Source: Geosiphon pyriformis
Taxonomy: Eukaryota; Glomeromycota; Glomeromycetes; Archaeosporales; Geosiphonaceae
DNA: 50,810 bases
NCBI GenBank assembly: GCA_016748015.1
Contig: JAAOMT010000672.1
Location: 580,406 to 631,215 of the forward strand
Reading direction: 5' to 3'
Shown here: positions 1 to 10,965 of the stretch, piece after piece
How positions within the stretch are numbered: the first letter of the stretch is position 1
Layout of the letters: each line of letters begins with the position of its first letter
Notes under the pieces: model-generated
Database searches by the model: none
What the model was told of the DNA's origin: nothing
Seen by the model: the letters and a program-made list of their open reading frames with translations, nothing else
Made by a program: the position numbers and the translations under genes

Positions 1-1
1 T

Positions 2-917
2 TGTCAGAAAAGAGGAGAAACAAGACCCAGTGAGCCACTAAGACCAATTAAAATAGGACAACTATTTAACAAAATTGGAATTGACTTAGTCAAATTATTA
101 ACAATAACCAGCAAAAACAATCATTATATAGCAACCATAGACTATCTTATCAAATGGCCAGAGATGAAAGCTATTCAAAAAGCAGATACAAAATCTGTAG
201 CTGAATTTGTTTACCAAGATTTGATTTGTCAACATAAATGTCCAAAAAAATTATTATTAGATCAAAAAACTTACTTTGTAAACAGAATACTAACAGAATT
301 AAGTCAAAGATTTGGAATTAAGAGACTATTATTATCACTATACTATTTACAAACAAATAGATTAGTTGAAAGATTCAACAAAACATTGTGTGAAACAATA
401 GCCAAAATTAGCCAAGAAAATTAGGACAAATAAGATTTGTTTATACCATCAGTATTATTTGTTTATCAAACAATAAAGCAAGATACCATACAAGCAATAC
501 CATTTAAACTTGTTTATAGTAAAACAGCAATATTATCTATTAAGATAGACATTAACACATATTCAACAAAACCAATAACAGAAGTCAATTTACAAAAAAC
601 ATTACTGAAAAAAACATATAAACTAATAAAAACTTTAAAAAACAAAAAATGAAGAGCAGCTAATAACATTTAAAAGTTACAAAAAAAACAAAAAAAACGA
701 CATAATAACCAATTATCAAATAAACCAGTTGAATTCAAGATTAAAGACAAAGTATTATTATATTGTACCAAGACAAAAAAACAATAGAGTAAAAAATTTG
801 ATCTCAAATGAAACAAACCATTTTACATTGAAAAAATTCTAGGAAATGAAACTTATAAACTAAGATAAAACAACAAAATTTTAGCTAAAACAGCACATAA
901 AAATTGATTAAAACTAT
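2..917 (+). pseudogene. Integrase fragment of Ty3/Gypsy element A0
   Basis: This is the 3' part of a Ty3/Gypsy pol gene, entering from the left edge. It reads from the end of the HHCC zinc finger (CQKRR) into the rve core. The core keeps its three acidic residues: D in IDYLIKW, D in LLLDQKTYF, and E in RLVERFNKT. It continues into a GPY/F-like C-terminal module around 750-880. The frame is broken by TAG/TAA at positions where sister copies have Gln or Trp (near 422, 430, 786 and 868) and by TGA near 650. The homologous reading continues after the nested A1 element, at 23737, so 1-917 and 23737-25495 are two halves of one older element. Integrase joins retrotransposon cDNA to the chromosome; this copy is dead through its stops. 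Confidence 0.9.
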
Positions 918-1453
918 TATTACTCATAGAAAAAACATACAAGAAAATAGTAGGAAAAACAAATAGACCAATAGGAGAATAGTAATTAAACACGTAAGCA
1001 TATTGCTTAGTAATATGGAGTATTGTCAAGAATTATGGCACATGCTTAGCAATGTAAGCATTGCTTGAAAAGTTATAGCACATCACTTGAGAATGTGAAC
1101 AATCTTATAGAATTCAAATTATATATATATAACAAGAGAAGTAGAAGCAGAAAAAACAGAATCAGTACTAAGATATCTCCATTAAAACATTTTAATTAGA
1201 ATTATCAATATTAATAAATAATTATTCATTATCTAAATCCCTCTTCTCACTATCTATACTTTATGTTGATAGTATCTAATACTTATCTATACTGGAATAA
1301 TAGCTTTTGATTACAGCTATTGATGGATACTAACATAAATTGCTTTGGCTTATTTTTTTATTTCTTTTATTTCTTTTTCGTTTTTTTTTTTTTTTTTGTT
1401 TTATTTACTAATTAATTAAAGATTAAATGCACAGAGTTATTAATATTAAAGTA
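918..1453 (+). repeat. LTR of A1, left part (5' LTR, U3 side)
   Basis: First 536 bases of the family-A LTR. It aligns with the LTR starts at 22895, 24581 and 31591. The first base pair is TA instead of TG (TATTACTC against TGTTACTC in the other copies). It holds a run of short repeats of the type gcacattgcttagcaatgtg between about 985 and 1110. A TATA-like run at 1119-1132 is the likely LTR promoter. The LTR is cut at a TA (1452-1453) by the pogo-like transposon and resumes at 5714. Confidence 0.88.
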
Positions 1454-1479
1454 CAGTGAACTCTCTTTATAATCACACC
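1454..1479. repeat. Left terminal inverted repeat of pogo-like transposon
   Basis: Begins CAGTGAACTCTCT directly after the TA dinucleotide at 1452-1453, pairing with 5686-5711. CAGT-type ends are usual for Tigger/pogo elements. Confidence 0.85.
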
Positions 1480-1585
1480 TTTTGGTCAGCATATTTGTGA
1501 TAACTATAAAAAGATGGGACTATAAAAAATAATTAATATCTTATTATATATTACATACATAATATAATAACCAATTATATATATT

Positions 1586-3145
1586 TTATTTAAAAAAGCT
1601 ATCTATTTGCAACTGTTTTTTTTCTTTTTGAACTTTGAAAACAGTATTACAAATTAATGTTCTCAAAGTTTTAAAAAAGTCTGAATCAACTTTTTCACTA
1701 TACTGTTTTTCACAATAGTGCAATATATCTTCAAGTGCAGTTTTACTTTGATGTGTAGATAGCAAAGACAAAGATTCATCTTCATCTTCATTTTCTAAAT
1801 CTTCATTTGCATTAGAATTTCCACTATACTTGTTATTAATAAGATTCACAATTTCATTCTCTAAGACATAAGTAAATAATGATTCAAACTTGTCAATATT
1901 AATGAAGTCTATTGCCAATAGCTTGTTAATATTAACATGCTCAATAAAAATTTGTACTTCTTTTAGGAGTTCTTGTTTAATATTTAATAGATGGGCTGAC
2001 ATTTGACTATTATTCAGAATTCTCATATGATACCAACAGTTTTGGATTATAGCTGTTGTTACCACTAATCATGCATCAATTAGAAAGTCAATCACATTCT
2101 TTAATATTATTGTTGATATTAGAATCTTGTTATTATACTAATTAATAAGATGGAAAAGAAACAACTTTCAGTATTATACCTTAAAAGATGCAATAATTCC
2201 TGTATCTAATGGTTGCAAATAAGATGTTGTATTAGATAGTAAGTATCTAATTATAATATTAGATAATATGGAAGGTTTTCTACCATGGGGACCAGCATTA
2301 TCAAGCAATAGCAAAATCTTTTTTTTCTTGTGACACATTTCTTCATTTAATAAATTAAGCCATTCACTAAAAATATCAGTTCGCATCTATGCTTTTGTAT
2401 TGTAATAATAAGTGATTGGAAGTGTATTTATATTAATATTGTGAAAACATTATAGCTTTGCGGCTTTGCTGATAATTAAAGACTGCAACTTGATGCTGCT
2501 TGTTGCATTACAAATAAGAAGTATGGTAATTCGACTCTTATTATGCTTGGTGCCAGAGGTAGATCTTGTTGTCAAAGTTGCATTTAGTGGCATTCTAAAA
2601 AATAATGCTGTCTTATTGGTATTGTAAACATTATTTAGATCATATTCACTGATAATCTCATACAGTTTCTTTTGTTTCTTTGGTAAAATTTCCAAGGGAG
2701 CACTGTTTGCTTTGCCATATATCTTAATGTGGTGCAAATTATAACATTTCTTAAACTTTTCTAACCAACCATCTGATGCTTTAAAGTTATTTTCTTCTTG
2801 AAACTTTTCAGCAAACTTGAAGGCTTTTGTTTGTAAAATTTTTCCAGTAAGAATGCAGTTAGTAGCTAGTGCTTCAAGCATCCATTCTCCCAGTACATTA
2901 TTTATCTTTGGAAACATTTTTTTTCTGTCCTTTGTCAATTGACCAGAGTTGCCAAATACATTTTTTTCAATCTATTAGTCTGATTTTGCGAGTATTTTTG
3001 TTACAGTGGAGTGATCAATCTTTAGATTAAATATTTTGATAAGTCTATTTATTGAGTAGTCAAGATGCTTTAATTTGTACTGGCAGAGAGCTTTTTTAAT
3101 TTCCAAGGAGATTGCTGCTTGCTTTTGGTTTGTGTTTTTTGGCAT
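1586..3145 (-). pseudogene. pogo/Tigger-type DDE transposase (stop-interrupted)
   Basis: One minus-strand frame from an ATG at 3143-3145 to a TAA at 1586-1588, about 519 codons, the usual size for a pogo/Tigger transposase. Order: an N-terminal helix-turn-helix region (3130-2960), a CENP-B-type DNA-binding domain (2938-2700, KASDGWLEKFKKCYNLHH), then the DDE_1 core. Catalytic positions: the first Asp is changed (VYNTNKTALFF where the family has a D-E-T motif); the second is kept (LLLLDNAGPH, near 2300); the third is kept (LQPLDTGII, near 2205). The C terminus is acidic and ends in QLQIDSFFK, a PCNA-interacting-peptide match. At least five in-frame stops (for example near 2390, 2447, 2170 and 2070) make it a pseudogene. 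It would have cut and reinserted the surrounding element. Confidence 0.9.
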
Positions 3146-3429
3146 GTTAATAAGAACACACTTTTTATTGCATTTTGCTTTTATAACATGTTGATGTATC
3201 TGTTATGTCTCAAACATCATTTTGCCTTATATCTAACTGGACATGTGAGGTGTCTCATGTCATATGAGGTGCCTCAGATTATAAAAAACAGCCAAATTAT
3301 AAAAAAAAAGATTTTAATCCAATTGTAGGATTCTAAGTGCAAATGACAGATTCTTAGTAAAAAGAAATCTAATTTTAATAATGCATCTGTGACACTTTTT
3401 GTCTCTTACTCCCAATTGATGATCAATAA

Positions 3430-4455
3430 TAAAGGCTGTCAATTTGATTTTCTGTATACTTACATATTTGCATAGAAGATAACACAATGTTATGTTGTTA
3501 AGCTCCTTAAATACAACAATGCCTATATCAATTGGAATATTGATATAAAATACTTTGCACAATATCAGAGATATTGGAATAAAAGTCAACTACAGTTTTT
3601 TAAAAAATGTCCGGATTATCATAAGTTGTGGGATTTGATATGTAATATATATAGGCATGCAATGGCTTTTAAATTAATGTGGTCATATGTTGTTTTTAAA
3701 GAAAATCCATCTGTTAAAGGTTACTTAGAATGGGCCCAAAATGAAACAGATTCCACATTCAAGTTAAAGTATGAACAAGTTTTTTTTATTTACAAGCAAT
3801 TATTAACTTTTGCACTAGAGTTTGTTTCAATAGATCTTCATTAAAACTTATGGCTAGACAAATGTTTGTACCAATTTGGTCTGCTTGGCACTATTCTATT
3901 TACCAATTAATTGAAATTGCCAATAAAGAACAATAACTATGATTGAAGCCTAAAGTTAGCAAGCTGATTCAAGAAAAAATTGTAATTTCTCAATCTAAAC
4001 TTTTAAATTAACATCAAGACCATGATGCAATACTTGAAGAAATTAACAAAACACTCAAATTGTTGATTTTTTCTACACCTTTACAACAGCATTAGAAAAT
4101 TGCAGCATGTAACTGTATCAAATTTAAGAGATTGTGTACTAACCTCTTTAATGTCATCAGATATTCTAAAAGTGAAATATACAGGTCTTGTACATGTTCT
4201 AACTTTATTGCTGAATCAAATTGATTTCAAGTTCAGATAAAAAAGACACAGTTTGTAAATTCAAATGTCTCTAATTGTGTTTTTCGTGATATTGGCTATG
4301 AATAGATATTAAGCAAAAAAATGAAAAAATTCAGTAAAATTGCATGGATGAAAAAAATAGACTTTCTTAAAGCAAGACAAATTAAGAAAATATTGTTAGG
4401 TACTTGGAAACCAATTCCAGTAACAAGTGAAGAAACAAATCATCAAAAAATGTAA
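3430..4455 (+). pseudogene. Unrecognised second gene inside the pogo-like element (decayed)
   Basis: A plus-strand reading, divergent from the transposase. It is recognisable from about 3430 and cleanly open at 3626-3844, after a stretch with motifs YFAQYQRYWNK, CPDYHKLWD and YRHAMAFKLMWSY. It continues with a frame change near 3845 (MARQMFVPIWSAW, IYQLIEIANK) and ends near 4455 (TWKPIPVTSEETN). Several stops sit where Gln or Trp would fit. I cannot name the family; it reads like a recurrent hypothetical protein of mycorrhizal-fungus genomes, but that is memory, not a search. It may be a second gene carried by the transposon or the remains of an older insertion inside it. No separate boundaries are visible. 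Confidence 0.5.
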
Positions 4456-4935
4456 ATCTGTTAATAAAATCACAACTATTATCTATTATTAACTCTCTAA
4501 TACCTTTTTTAAGTAATTATGTTTTCAAAGCTTATCAAGTTAATTGTGTGACAGCCTAATAAATATCCTTCAAGAAGTTAGAAATATATTGTATTGTGTA
4601 TAGTTTTGTTTATGTTGAGTTGGATGTATTACTATTTATAATTGGCATTTTTAAAACATGATATGTTAAGTCTAAGTCCGAATCTTTATTCTGTATAATT
4701 ATGTTTGGATTATGAAAAGCATTCAACATGGATTTATTTGTTCCAAAAAAGTTGATTTTTAATACATTTTTAAAACTATCAGTCAAACTTTTGCTCACTA
4801 ATACTAAATATTGGTCAAATAATGAATATGATTACTAGTATGGAACCCTTTTTTAATTGCAGATGCCAAAGTTGGTGTGAAAATGTATTTATTAAATATA
4901 TATTAGAATTTTTATGCTCTGAGTTTTATTACTGG

Positions 4936-5436
4936 TCATATTTCTTTTTCTAAGGAAAGGTAAATTTGAACTCTGTTCCCAGTTGATTTGCTCGAGCAAT
5001 GTCCTATTAACAAACTTGTTTCTGGAGGATCCCATTGGGCCATTATTCTTGTTTGTAGGTCTGTTAATTTCTTCTCCCAATATGGAAAAAAAGTAATCTT
5101 GTTAGCCAAAGTTTGATCCAGAGTAACTTTATTAATACTTGTAGCAACAGCATCCAAAGCACTACTAGCTTCTAAAACACCACCAATCTCCAAAGCACCA
5201 AGAGCAGTAGTACTATACCATATGTTAACTATTATTAAAACTCTCATAATATCCGTAAACAACAAGCCAGATATAATAGTTCCATCATTGTCTTCTAATG
5301 GCAGTAGTAGCTTATAAAAAAAAAGAGTAATTGAATGTTGTAATATTTCAGAAATTTTGTTTAGTGTTCTATAATCATTTCCAGAAACTTCTCTAATTTT
5401 TTTTACTACTATAAAAAGAATAATTTCCATTGACAA
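4936..5436 (-). CDS. Unrecognised ORF near right end of pogo-like element
   Basis: An uninterrupted 166-codon minus-strand frame starting about 275 bases inside the right inverted repeat. The N-terminal half is hydrophobic (MEIILFIVVKK, LLFTDIMRVLIIV). The C-terminal half has ordinary protein composition (LDAVATSINKVTLDQTLANK, MAQWDPPETSLLIG). No domain is recognised. It could be the 5' exon of a cargo gene or a fragment of a captured host gene. Being open in a region where other frames are full of stops is mild support; without homologs it stays tentative. Confidence 0.35.
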   Translation of the reverse strand: MSMEIILFIVVKKIREVSGNDYRTLNKISEILQHSITLFFYKLLLPLEDNDGTIISGLLFTDIMRVLIIVNIWYSTTALGALEIGGVLEASSALDAVATSINKVTLDQTLANKITFFPYWEKKLTDLQTRIMAQWDPPETSLLIGHCSSKSTGNRVQIYLSLEKEI

Positions 5437-5685
5437 ATCAAGAAATCTCCTTAACTGTACATGTCTAATTAAATATGAAATAACATTTAATGTTCATATT
5501 TAATATCATATGATTATAGTGTGACTATAGAGAGTGAAAATTACTTATATTTTGCTATCATATTTGTGAAGATAGGGAATATAAGGAGATATATATAGTA
5601 AAAGTGACTATAAAAAGATAATATTATATATAAATGGTTTTGGTTTTTAAAAAAATGTGATTATAAAAAAATAGTAACTATAACC

Positions 5686-5711
5686 AGAGGAACTATAGAG
5701 AGAGTTCACTG
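5686..5711. repeat. Right terminal inverted repeat of pogo-like transposon
   Basis: Ends agagagttcactg immediately before TA at 5712-5713. Its reverse complement matches the left end at 1454. A second, weaker copy (actatagagagtg) sits inside at about 5524-5536. Confidence 0.85.
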
Positions 5712-5713
5712 TA

Positions 5714-5993
5714 ACTGGTAAAAAACCCAAGAATAAGGATAGAACACTTAAAGATTAAGAATAGCTTACCAGGAGAATTACCAGCTATCATGCTGAGAAA
5801 AAAATTTGATGGAATTGTGATTTCAGAAAGTGACAAATAAAACTACACTTGAATCTCTGTCTATTATACAAAAAACTCAACCAAAACCTTTAAACAACCA
5901 AAATCTTTAGATATTACCAATCTAATTCAGCTATCAAGCACCAAGTTATAGATTTGTTATTTGATTTAAGACTCCAAATAATTACCTGTAACA
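5714..5993 (+). repeat. LTR of A1, right part (5' LTR)
   Basis: Continuation of the family-A LTR after the transposon. It aligns with 23454-23732, 25185-25495 and 32145-32454. It ends CTGTAACA at 5993, the inverse of the TGTTAC start. Confidence 0.88.
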
Positions 5994-6010
5994 TTTAGTG
6001 CTCCTTGTGA
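5994..6010 (+). promoter_or_regulatory. Primer-binding site of A1
   Basis: Directly after the LTR end comes TTTAGTGCTCC. The sister copies at 9086 and 32455 read TTTGGTGCTC and TTTGGTGCTT. A TGG-start match to the 3' CCA end of a tRNA, two bases after the LTR, is the usual minus-strand primer site. Here TGG has become TAG. The tRNA used was not determined. Confidence 0.65.
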
Positions 6011-6059
6011 AATATAATCCAACAGAAAACCAGCACCAATAACAATCATCTGAAACAGT

Positions 6060-8118
6060 AACAGAATCAGAAGAAATAGGAACAAATCACTTAGGATTTG
6101 CAAAATCCTTATTCTAGCATTACAAAAGTTATCTCAGATTGACAAATAATAATTGGCCAGCAAAATTAGCTTTTAATTGCTATGTCAATAAAAGGATCAT
6201 ATATTATTTGGGAGGCCAAGAAGATCCAAAATTTGCCTTTAACAACTTTTTTAGTAAATTACTCCAAAGCATCACACTATCACAAAATTATCTATTTACA
6301 CCACTAATTACAGAAATAAACAGAGAAATTGAAAAGTACACTAAACAAAAATTTTTCATTACTTTTGTTAACAAAGATAAAAGAAATCTCAAAACAAATA
6401 CAATTTGCTACATAGAAGAAACAGAGAGTGAATTTACTTGTTAATTCATTATATCATTATACACCCAGAAGTACTATCAATATAACATCAATAGGCAAGT
6501 TCACCACAAATGTGACAACACCACTAAACAGAATTCCATTCCAAAGTAAACAGAAAAAAGCAAAGTTATTAGAAACCTATAGTGACTATTTTGAAAAATT
6601 TAAATTACAATTTCCAATGCCATTAGAAGTTTGATTACCACTACCACAATCAGATTTTAGAGCTGCTAGTTCTTGAGAATTAACTAACTTTGAAGAAAAA
6701 GAAAATAACAATTAGGAAATTAATTATTCAAACCCAATTCCAGAAAACCTGGAAATTTAAACTCTGATTGTTCTAACTCAACAAAATTGGAACAATTCAA
6801 ATCCCACCATTATTAATCAATCAAACTTACGTCCAGAAATCATAATTAATCTACCACTAGTTGTCCTGATTATCAAACAACAACACCAGCTGCAACCATT
6901 ATCTCAACAACAACTTCAACAGCAACCACCACCACAATCACAACAACAATTCATAATAGCACTAATAATCTATGCACTAATTGCCAAATTAGAAAAATTT
7001 ATTAGCAAAGAGAATGATATTCAAGCTTGGCTAAATGATGTTACCAAAGCAATAACAGTTAATAATTAGGATAACACCAGAATTCTTCAGACAATTCCAT
7101 ATTTCTTGCAAGATACTGTTGACTTGTGGTACCAAAGCTTGGCACAGAAACTCCAAAATTTCAATAATTTCAAAGTGGAATTTTTGAGATATTTTAGTAA
7201 TAACAACAGCATCAATTGATTGGCAAATATCTTTACTACCATTAAACAAGAAGATACTAAAACCATCACTACTTACCTAAAATGCTTCCAACAAAATCTG
7301 CACCAAATTCAAGTCATTGATGCCAATTATTTTACAGTAGCCCAAATTCTGAATCAATTTATTTACAGATTATGCAGCAGCATCCTACAACATGTATGTC
7401 TATTACATTTATTCACACTTTAAGCTGCAGTTACACACACCAAAGACTTTGAATTAGCTAAACTCAAAGCCAATTACACTCAAACTGTAAATTTAGTAAT
7501 GAACAGATTATCTGAATTGGATTTCAAATTGAAATAATCTAGTAATTCAATTAACCAGAAATTGGAAGAATCCTTAGTTAACAATCAGATTATTTATTAA
7601 TTTCTACAATGATGTAATAATCAAGAAAACTTGAATTGTTTTTAAAACCAATCACATTTCTTATCATCAACTAATTAACTGTAACAGCCAGAAATACTTA
7701 CCTGCTACAATTGTGGTAAACAAAATCACATCAAAATTAACTGCTATTATAATGGGAATTTATGATCAAAAAATTAATATTGAAACTCCAATTACTGATT
7801 TCAAACTCTAAATTACTTACTAATCAAGATCAATATCAACTCTATTACCCACAAATAACACAACAACCAATATATGTACCTCCAATCTATCAAACACTAG
7901 TCTTAGTCATTTATCAACCACAGTCACCAGTAATGTATTAACAACCACCTATTCTAATACCACTATTAAACTCAGCTCAAACATCATCCAAAAATGCCAG
8001 ACTAAGAATTATTTACATCCAACAAAACTAGAAATTGGCAATAGTAATGTATCAACTGATTCCCAGTTTATCAAGTCAACCATCAGGATCTTGCTAACAG
8101 AGTTCAGAAACTAGGTAT
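6060..8118 (+). pseudogene. gag of element A1 (split 3' by element B)
   Basis: Remains of a Gag polyprotein, the particle-forming protein of the element. An N-terminal region (6139-6634 in two frames, a break near 6430) is followed by a Gln/Pro/Asn-rich linker (6780-6970). Next is a capsid domain at 6970-7430, with conserved spacing of IPYFLQDTVDLWYQSL, FKVEFLRYFSNNNSI and AQILNQF. A CCHC zinc knuckle CYNCGKQNHIKINC lies near 7695-7740. Stops at Gln and Trp positions (for example 7069, 7218, 7423) break it. The region resumes in the protease part at 17983, on the far side of nested element B. Confidence 0.82.
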
Positions 8119-9085
8119 TGTTATCAGACAAAATTAGAAATATTATTTAGCATGAAATTATTTTTATTTTTATTATTAATTAGCATATATTATTATTTTA
8201 AATTATCACTTATTATATTAGCAAAATGTCCGAAATTATCATTTAATTAATAACCCAATTTATACATAACACAAATGTAATCTAAGTGTGATGATCAATT
8301 ATGCAATACCCCGAAATATGTAACATTCAAAAGTTTGCCGAAATTTGTAGAAATTTGCTGAAATAATTGATAGTTCACCGAAATATCTAATAGTTCGCAG
8401 AAATAACTTGTAGTTTGCCAAAATGTATCTTTAGTTCAGTGAAATTGTAGAAAAGAGCAAAGTTCAAGTTCATAGAATAGTGTTATAACAAGTTGTATAA
8501 AAAAAGAGCTTTTTTCTTCAAGAAAATGTATTTTACTTTAGATTTATCACTTAGAACCATTTTTATACACATAAAAAGAAATAAATATCGAATAATTTGA
8601 AAACTAAACTCTTTAATTATTGTACTTGGAAAATCTTTAAAACCCAACTAATATTTTGAAATTGATTAGCTACCAATTTCAATAAACTGTTACTGAGGCC
8701 TAAATAGAAAACGTTTCCCTTGATAAAAATTCTATTTCTTTTACATTTCTTTTATTTTTCTTTTCTTTTCTTATTACAATTATTAGAGTAGCCTACAGAC
8801 AAGATTCCTGTAAAAGAGTTGACTTTCACAGCAAAGTAACTACACATTTTTTAGTAAGCTTCCAGATGAGCAATTCCTGGGAAAGAGTTGACATTTACTA
8901 CAACGTAACTATACAAAGTAATTGGCACAGAATTGGCCATTCCACTTATAAGCCCAGCAGTTCAAATTATAGGAGATAATTTGAGGATAAATTCAGTTAT
9001 TGGAGATTTAAACACTTCTCATAATCATGACAGCATTACAACAAACATATAAAAGCTAAGAAGAGACCAAAAACCTCCAGTAACA
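8119..9085 (+). repeat. 5' LTR of element B
   Basis: Starts TGTTATCAG and ends CAGTAACA, followed by the PBS. Between 8325 and 8450 about six imperfect copies of an agttcgccgaaat-type motif recur every 20-25 bases, a candidate U3 control region. A TATA box (TATAAAA) lies at 8496-8502. Homologous LTRs are at 17000-17978 and 35990-36977. Confidence 0.92.
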
Positions 9086-9100
9086 TTTGGTGCTCTCCCA
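9086..9100 (+). promoter_or_regulatory. Primer-binding site of element B
   Basis: TTTGGTGCTCTCCC follows the LTR end directly. The TGG at 9088-9090 would pair with a tRNA CCA end. The same site follows the LTR at 36977 (with TGG changed to TAG). Confidence 0.7.
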
Positions 9101-10965
9101 TGGAAATAACACAGCAACAATAAATTCAAAGTGGCAACCACACCAGACACAACAACTCTAGAGTATTACTAGTCAATTTACATACACTGCAAGCAAAGAT
9201 TCAACATTCCAGACGGAATTGAAGTTGTCAAGAAATCAGTATACCAATATATTGAAAACCACATCAACAATTATCTTTTTGGAAATTACAATATCTCAGA
9301 AGTTAGAAGCAACCTTTACAATAATTTAGTACACTATTCACAGTTGGAAACTAAAAACCTTAACAGTAAAACACTTGCCACTTACTTTCAAGAACTTAAT
9401 TTTAACATTATCAAGTACTGTGAAGAAACATATTCAGTGCAGTCTCAATACTCTATTGATTTTGAATCAGAGACAAAAACAAGCAACAAAGGCAAACAAA
9501 AATTGAAGCAATACTCAAAAACCACTCCAAATACTCCAATACTACCAAAAACAACTGCCAAATACTTACAAACACCTGAACAAGAAACCAGTTCAAAACT
9601 TCTACTTATTATCACATCTTTTCCAGCTTTACTTGCACAAGCACAAACACCTAATTCACTCTTAAATTGATTTGCAAGACCAGAAGATTTTACATCACTC
9701 CAAAGTCTTACTAAACAACAAGAACCCTTTCAAACTAGTTCCAATCTCCTTGACTTTCTAGCTGAAAATCAAAGTGAACACTCTAAGACAGCAGCAAACA
9801 AAGAAAATGACTTTGAAATATCTGAAAAAAAATTAATAGACAGTGAAAACAAAGAAGACGAAATGACAGCATATATCGCAAAAATCTCTGAATTTAATAA
9901 AAAAGACATTGAGACCAGTCCCCAAGAATGGCTCGACCAAGTTACTAAAGTTGGAGATGCAAATGGATGGAATGCTGTCAGAATGTTAAGAACAATTCCC
10001 TACTTTCTCAAAGAAACAGCAGGTAAATGGTTCGAAAACTTGACCACTCTTTTTAATGACTGGACAGCTTTCAAAACTGCCTTCTTAGAACAATTCACCA
10101 ATAACAACACTTTAATCACACTTCAAAATTGTTTTTGCAATATCAAACAAGAACCCTCCGAATCTGTCATGACTTATATTGGAAAATTCAACAAACTTCT
10201 CAGACAAATTCACCAACTTGAAACTAATGATTATTATTCCAATGCTCAAATTTTGGATCAATTTATTGCTGGTTTAAAGGATAAACTAATTAAAAAGATT
10301 TATCCACATGCCCCAGAAGATTTAAACTCTGCCATTCAGCATGCAAAGAGATATGAAATGGCCATAGAAGAAGCCAATTGTACAAAACTTGTGAACTTAG
10401 CCATTAAAGAAACCAGCTCAGCAGCTGAGAAGAAAACTGACCAACTCACAAAGAAAGTCGAAAACTATTTCATTAACCAACAACAACAGCAATCCCAAAG
10501 ATATCAACCTCCACAATGATGCAACCAAAACAATTTTGGATCACCATCCAACAACCAATCTCAAAATTGTTATTATTGTGGAATTCCAGGACACTGAAAA
10601 TGATATTGTAGGAAATTACAAAGAGACCAACAAAACAGGAGTAATCAATGTTACCCTTTACTACAACAATCTTATTATCAACCACTACTACCACCAGCTT
10701 ACTATCCACCAAGACTGCAATATCAAACCAACTACAATCAACCTGCTCCACAGCCAATGCAACAACAGTATCAGCAACCCATTCAACATTACTAAGTACC
10801 TGCTCGAAGATTGGTTCAACAAAACCAATTTGCATCACAAAACTGATTCACAACAAACAACAACAGAATCAACCCAAATAACCAATTAGTTCCCCGAAAT
10901 CCAGTTCAGCCAAGACCCACCCATTATCATACTCAACTTAACTATCTTATAATATCTTAAGAACA
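9101..10965 (+). pseudogene. gag of element B
   Basis: Gag in one frame (shared with protease and the Cys-rich domain). No convincing ATG is visible at the N terminus, so the start is unknown. An N-terminal region (9110-9650) carries FNIPDGIEVVKKSVYQYIEN, nearly identical to the second copy at 37090. A clean 218-codon stretch at 9863-10519 is the capsid domain (EWLDQVTKVGDANGW, TAGKWFENLTTLFNDW, FLEQFTNNN, AQILDQFIAGLKDKL), followed by a poly-Gln stretch. A CCHC knuckle at 10568-10609 reads CYYCGIPGH...YC with two TGA codons where Trp is likely. A Gln/Tyr/Pro-rich tail runs to about 10960. Overlapping frames at 10473-10889 are shadows of this low-complexity tail. Confidence 0.87.

Larger units (their letters stand above)
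1454..5711 (-). mobile_element. pogo/Tigger-like DNA transposon in the A1 5' LTR
   Basis: The ends are inverted repeats starting CAGTGAACTCTCT. Left end 1454-1476 and the reverse complement of 5689-5711 agree at most positions. The element is flanked by TA at 1452-1453 and 5712-5713, the Tc1/mariner-pogo target. The uninterrupted LTR at 23447-23480 shows the empty site: removing 1454-5711 and one TA restores the alignment. At 4.26 kb it is longer than a simple Tigger. Besides the transposase (minus strand) it holds a decayed plus-strand gene near 3430-4455 and a minus-strand ORF at 4936-5436. Subterminal copies of actataaaaag-type repeats lie near both ends. Confidence 0.87.

Noticed and set aside
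3119-3589. Short frames on both strands (69 and 91 codons)
   Set aside because: They lie between the transposase start and the plus-strand gene, with no recognisable composition and no support from copies elsewhere.
8325-8450. Heat-shock elements in the family-B LTR
   Set aside because: The TTC and GAA blocks are three bases apart, not two as in the nTTCnnGAAn arrangement.
9086-9100. tRNA gene at the PBS
   Set aside because: Only a short tRNA-complementary stretch; no cloverleaf around it.
10473-10889. Three overlapping frames of 77-121 codons
   Set aside because: Shadows of the Gln/Tyr/Pro-rich gag tail, which continues in the capsid frame with stops at likely Gln and Trp codons.
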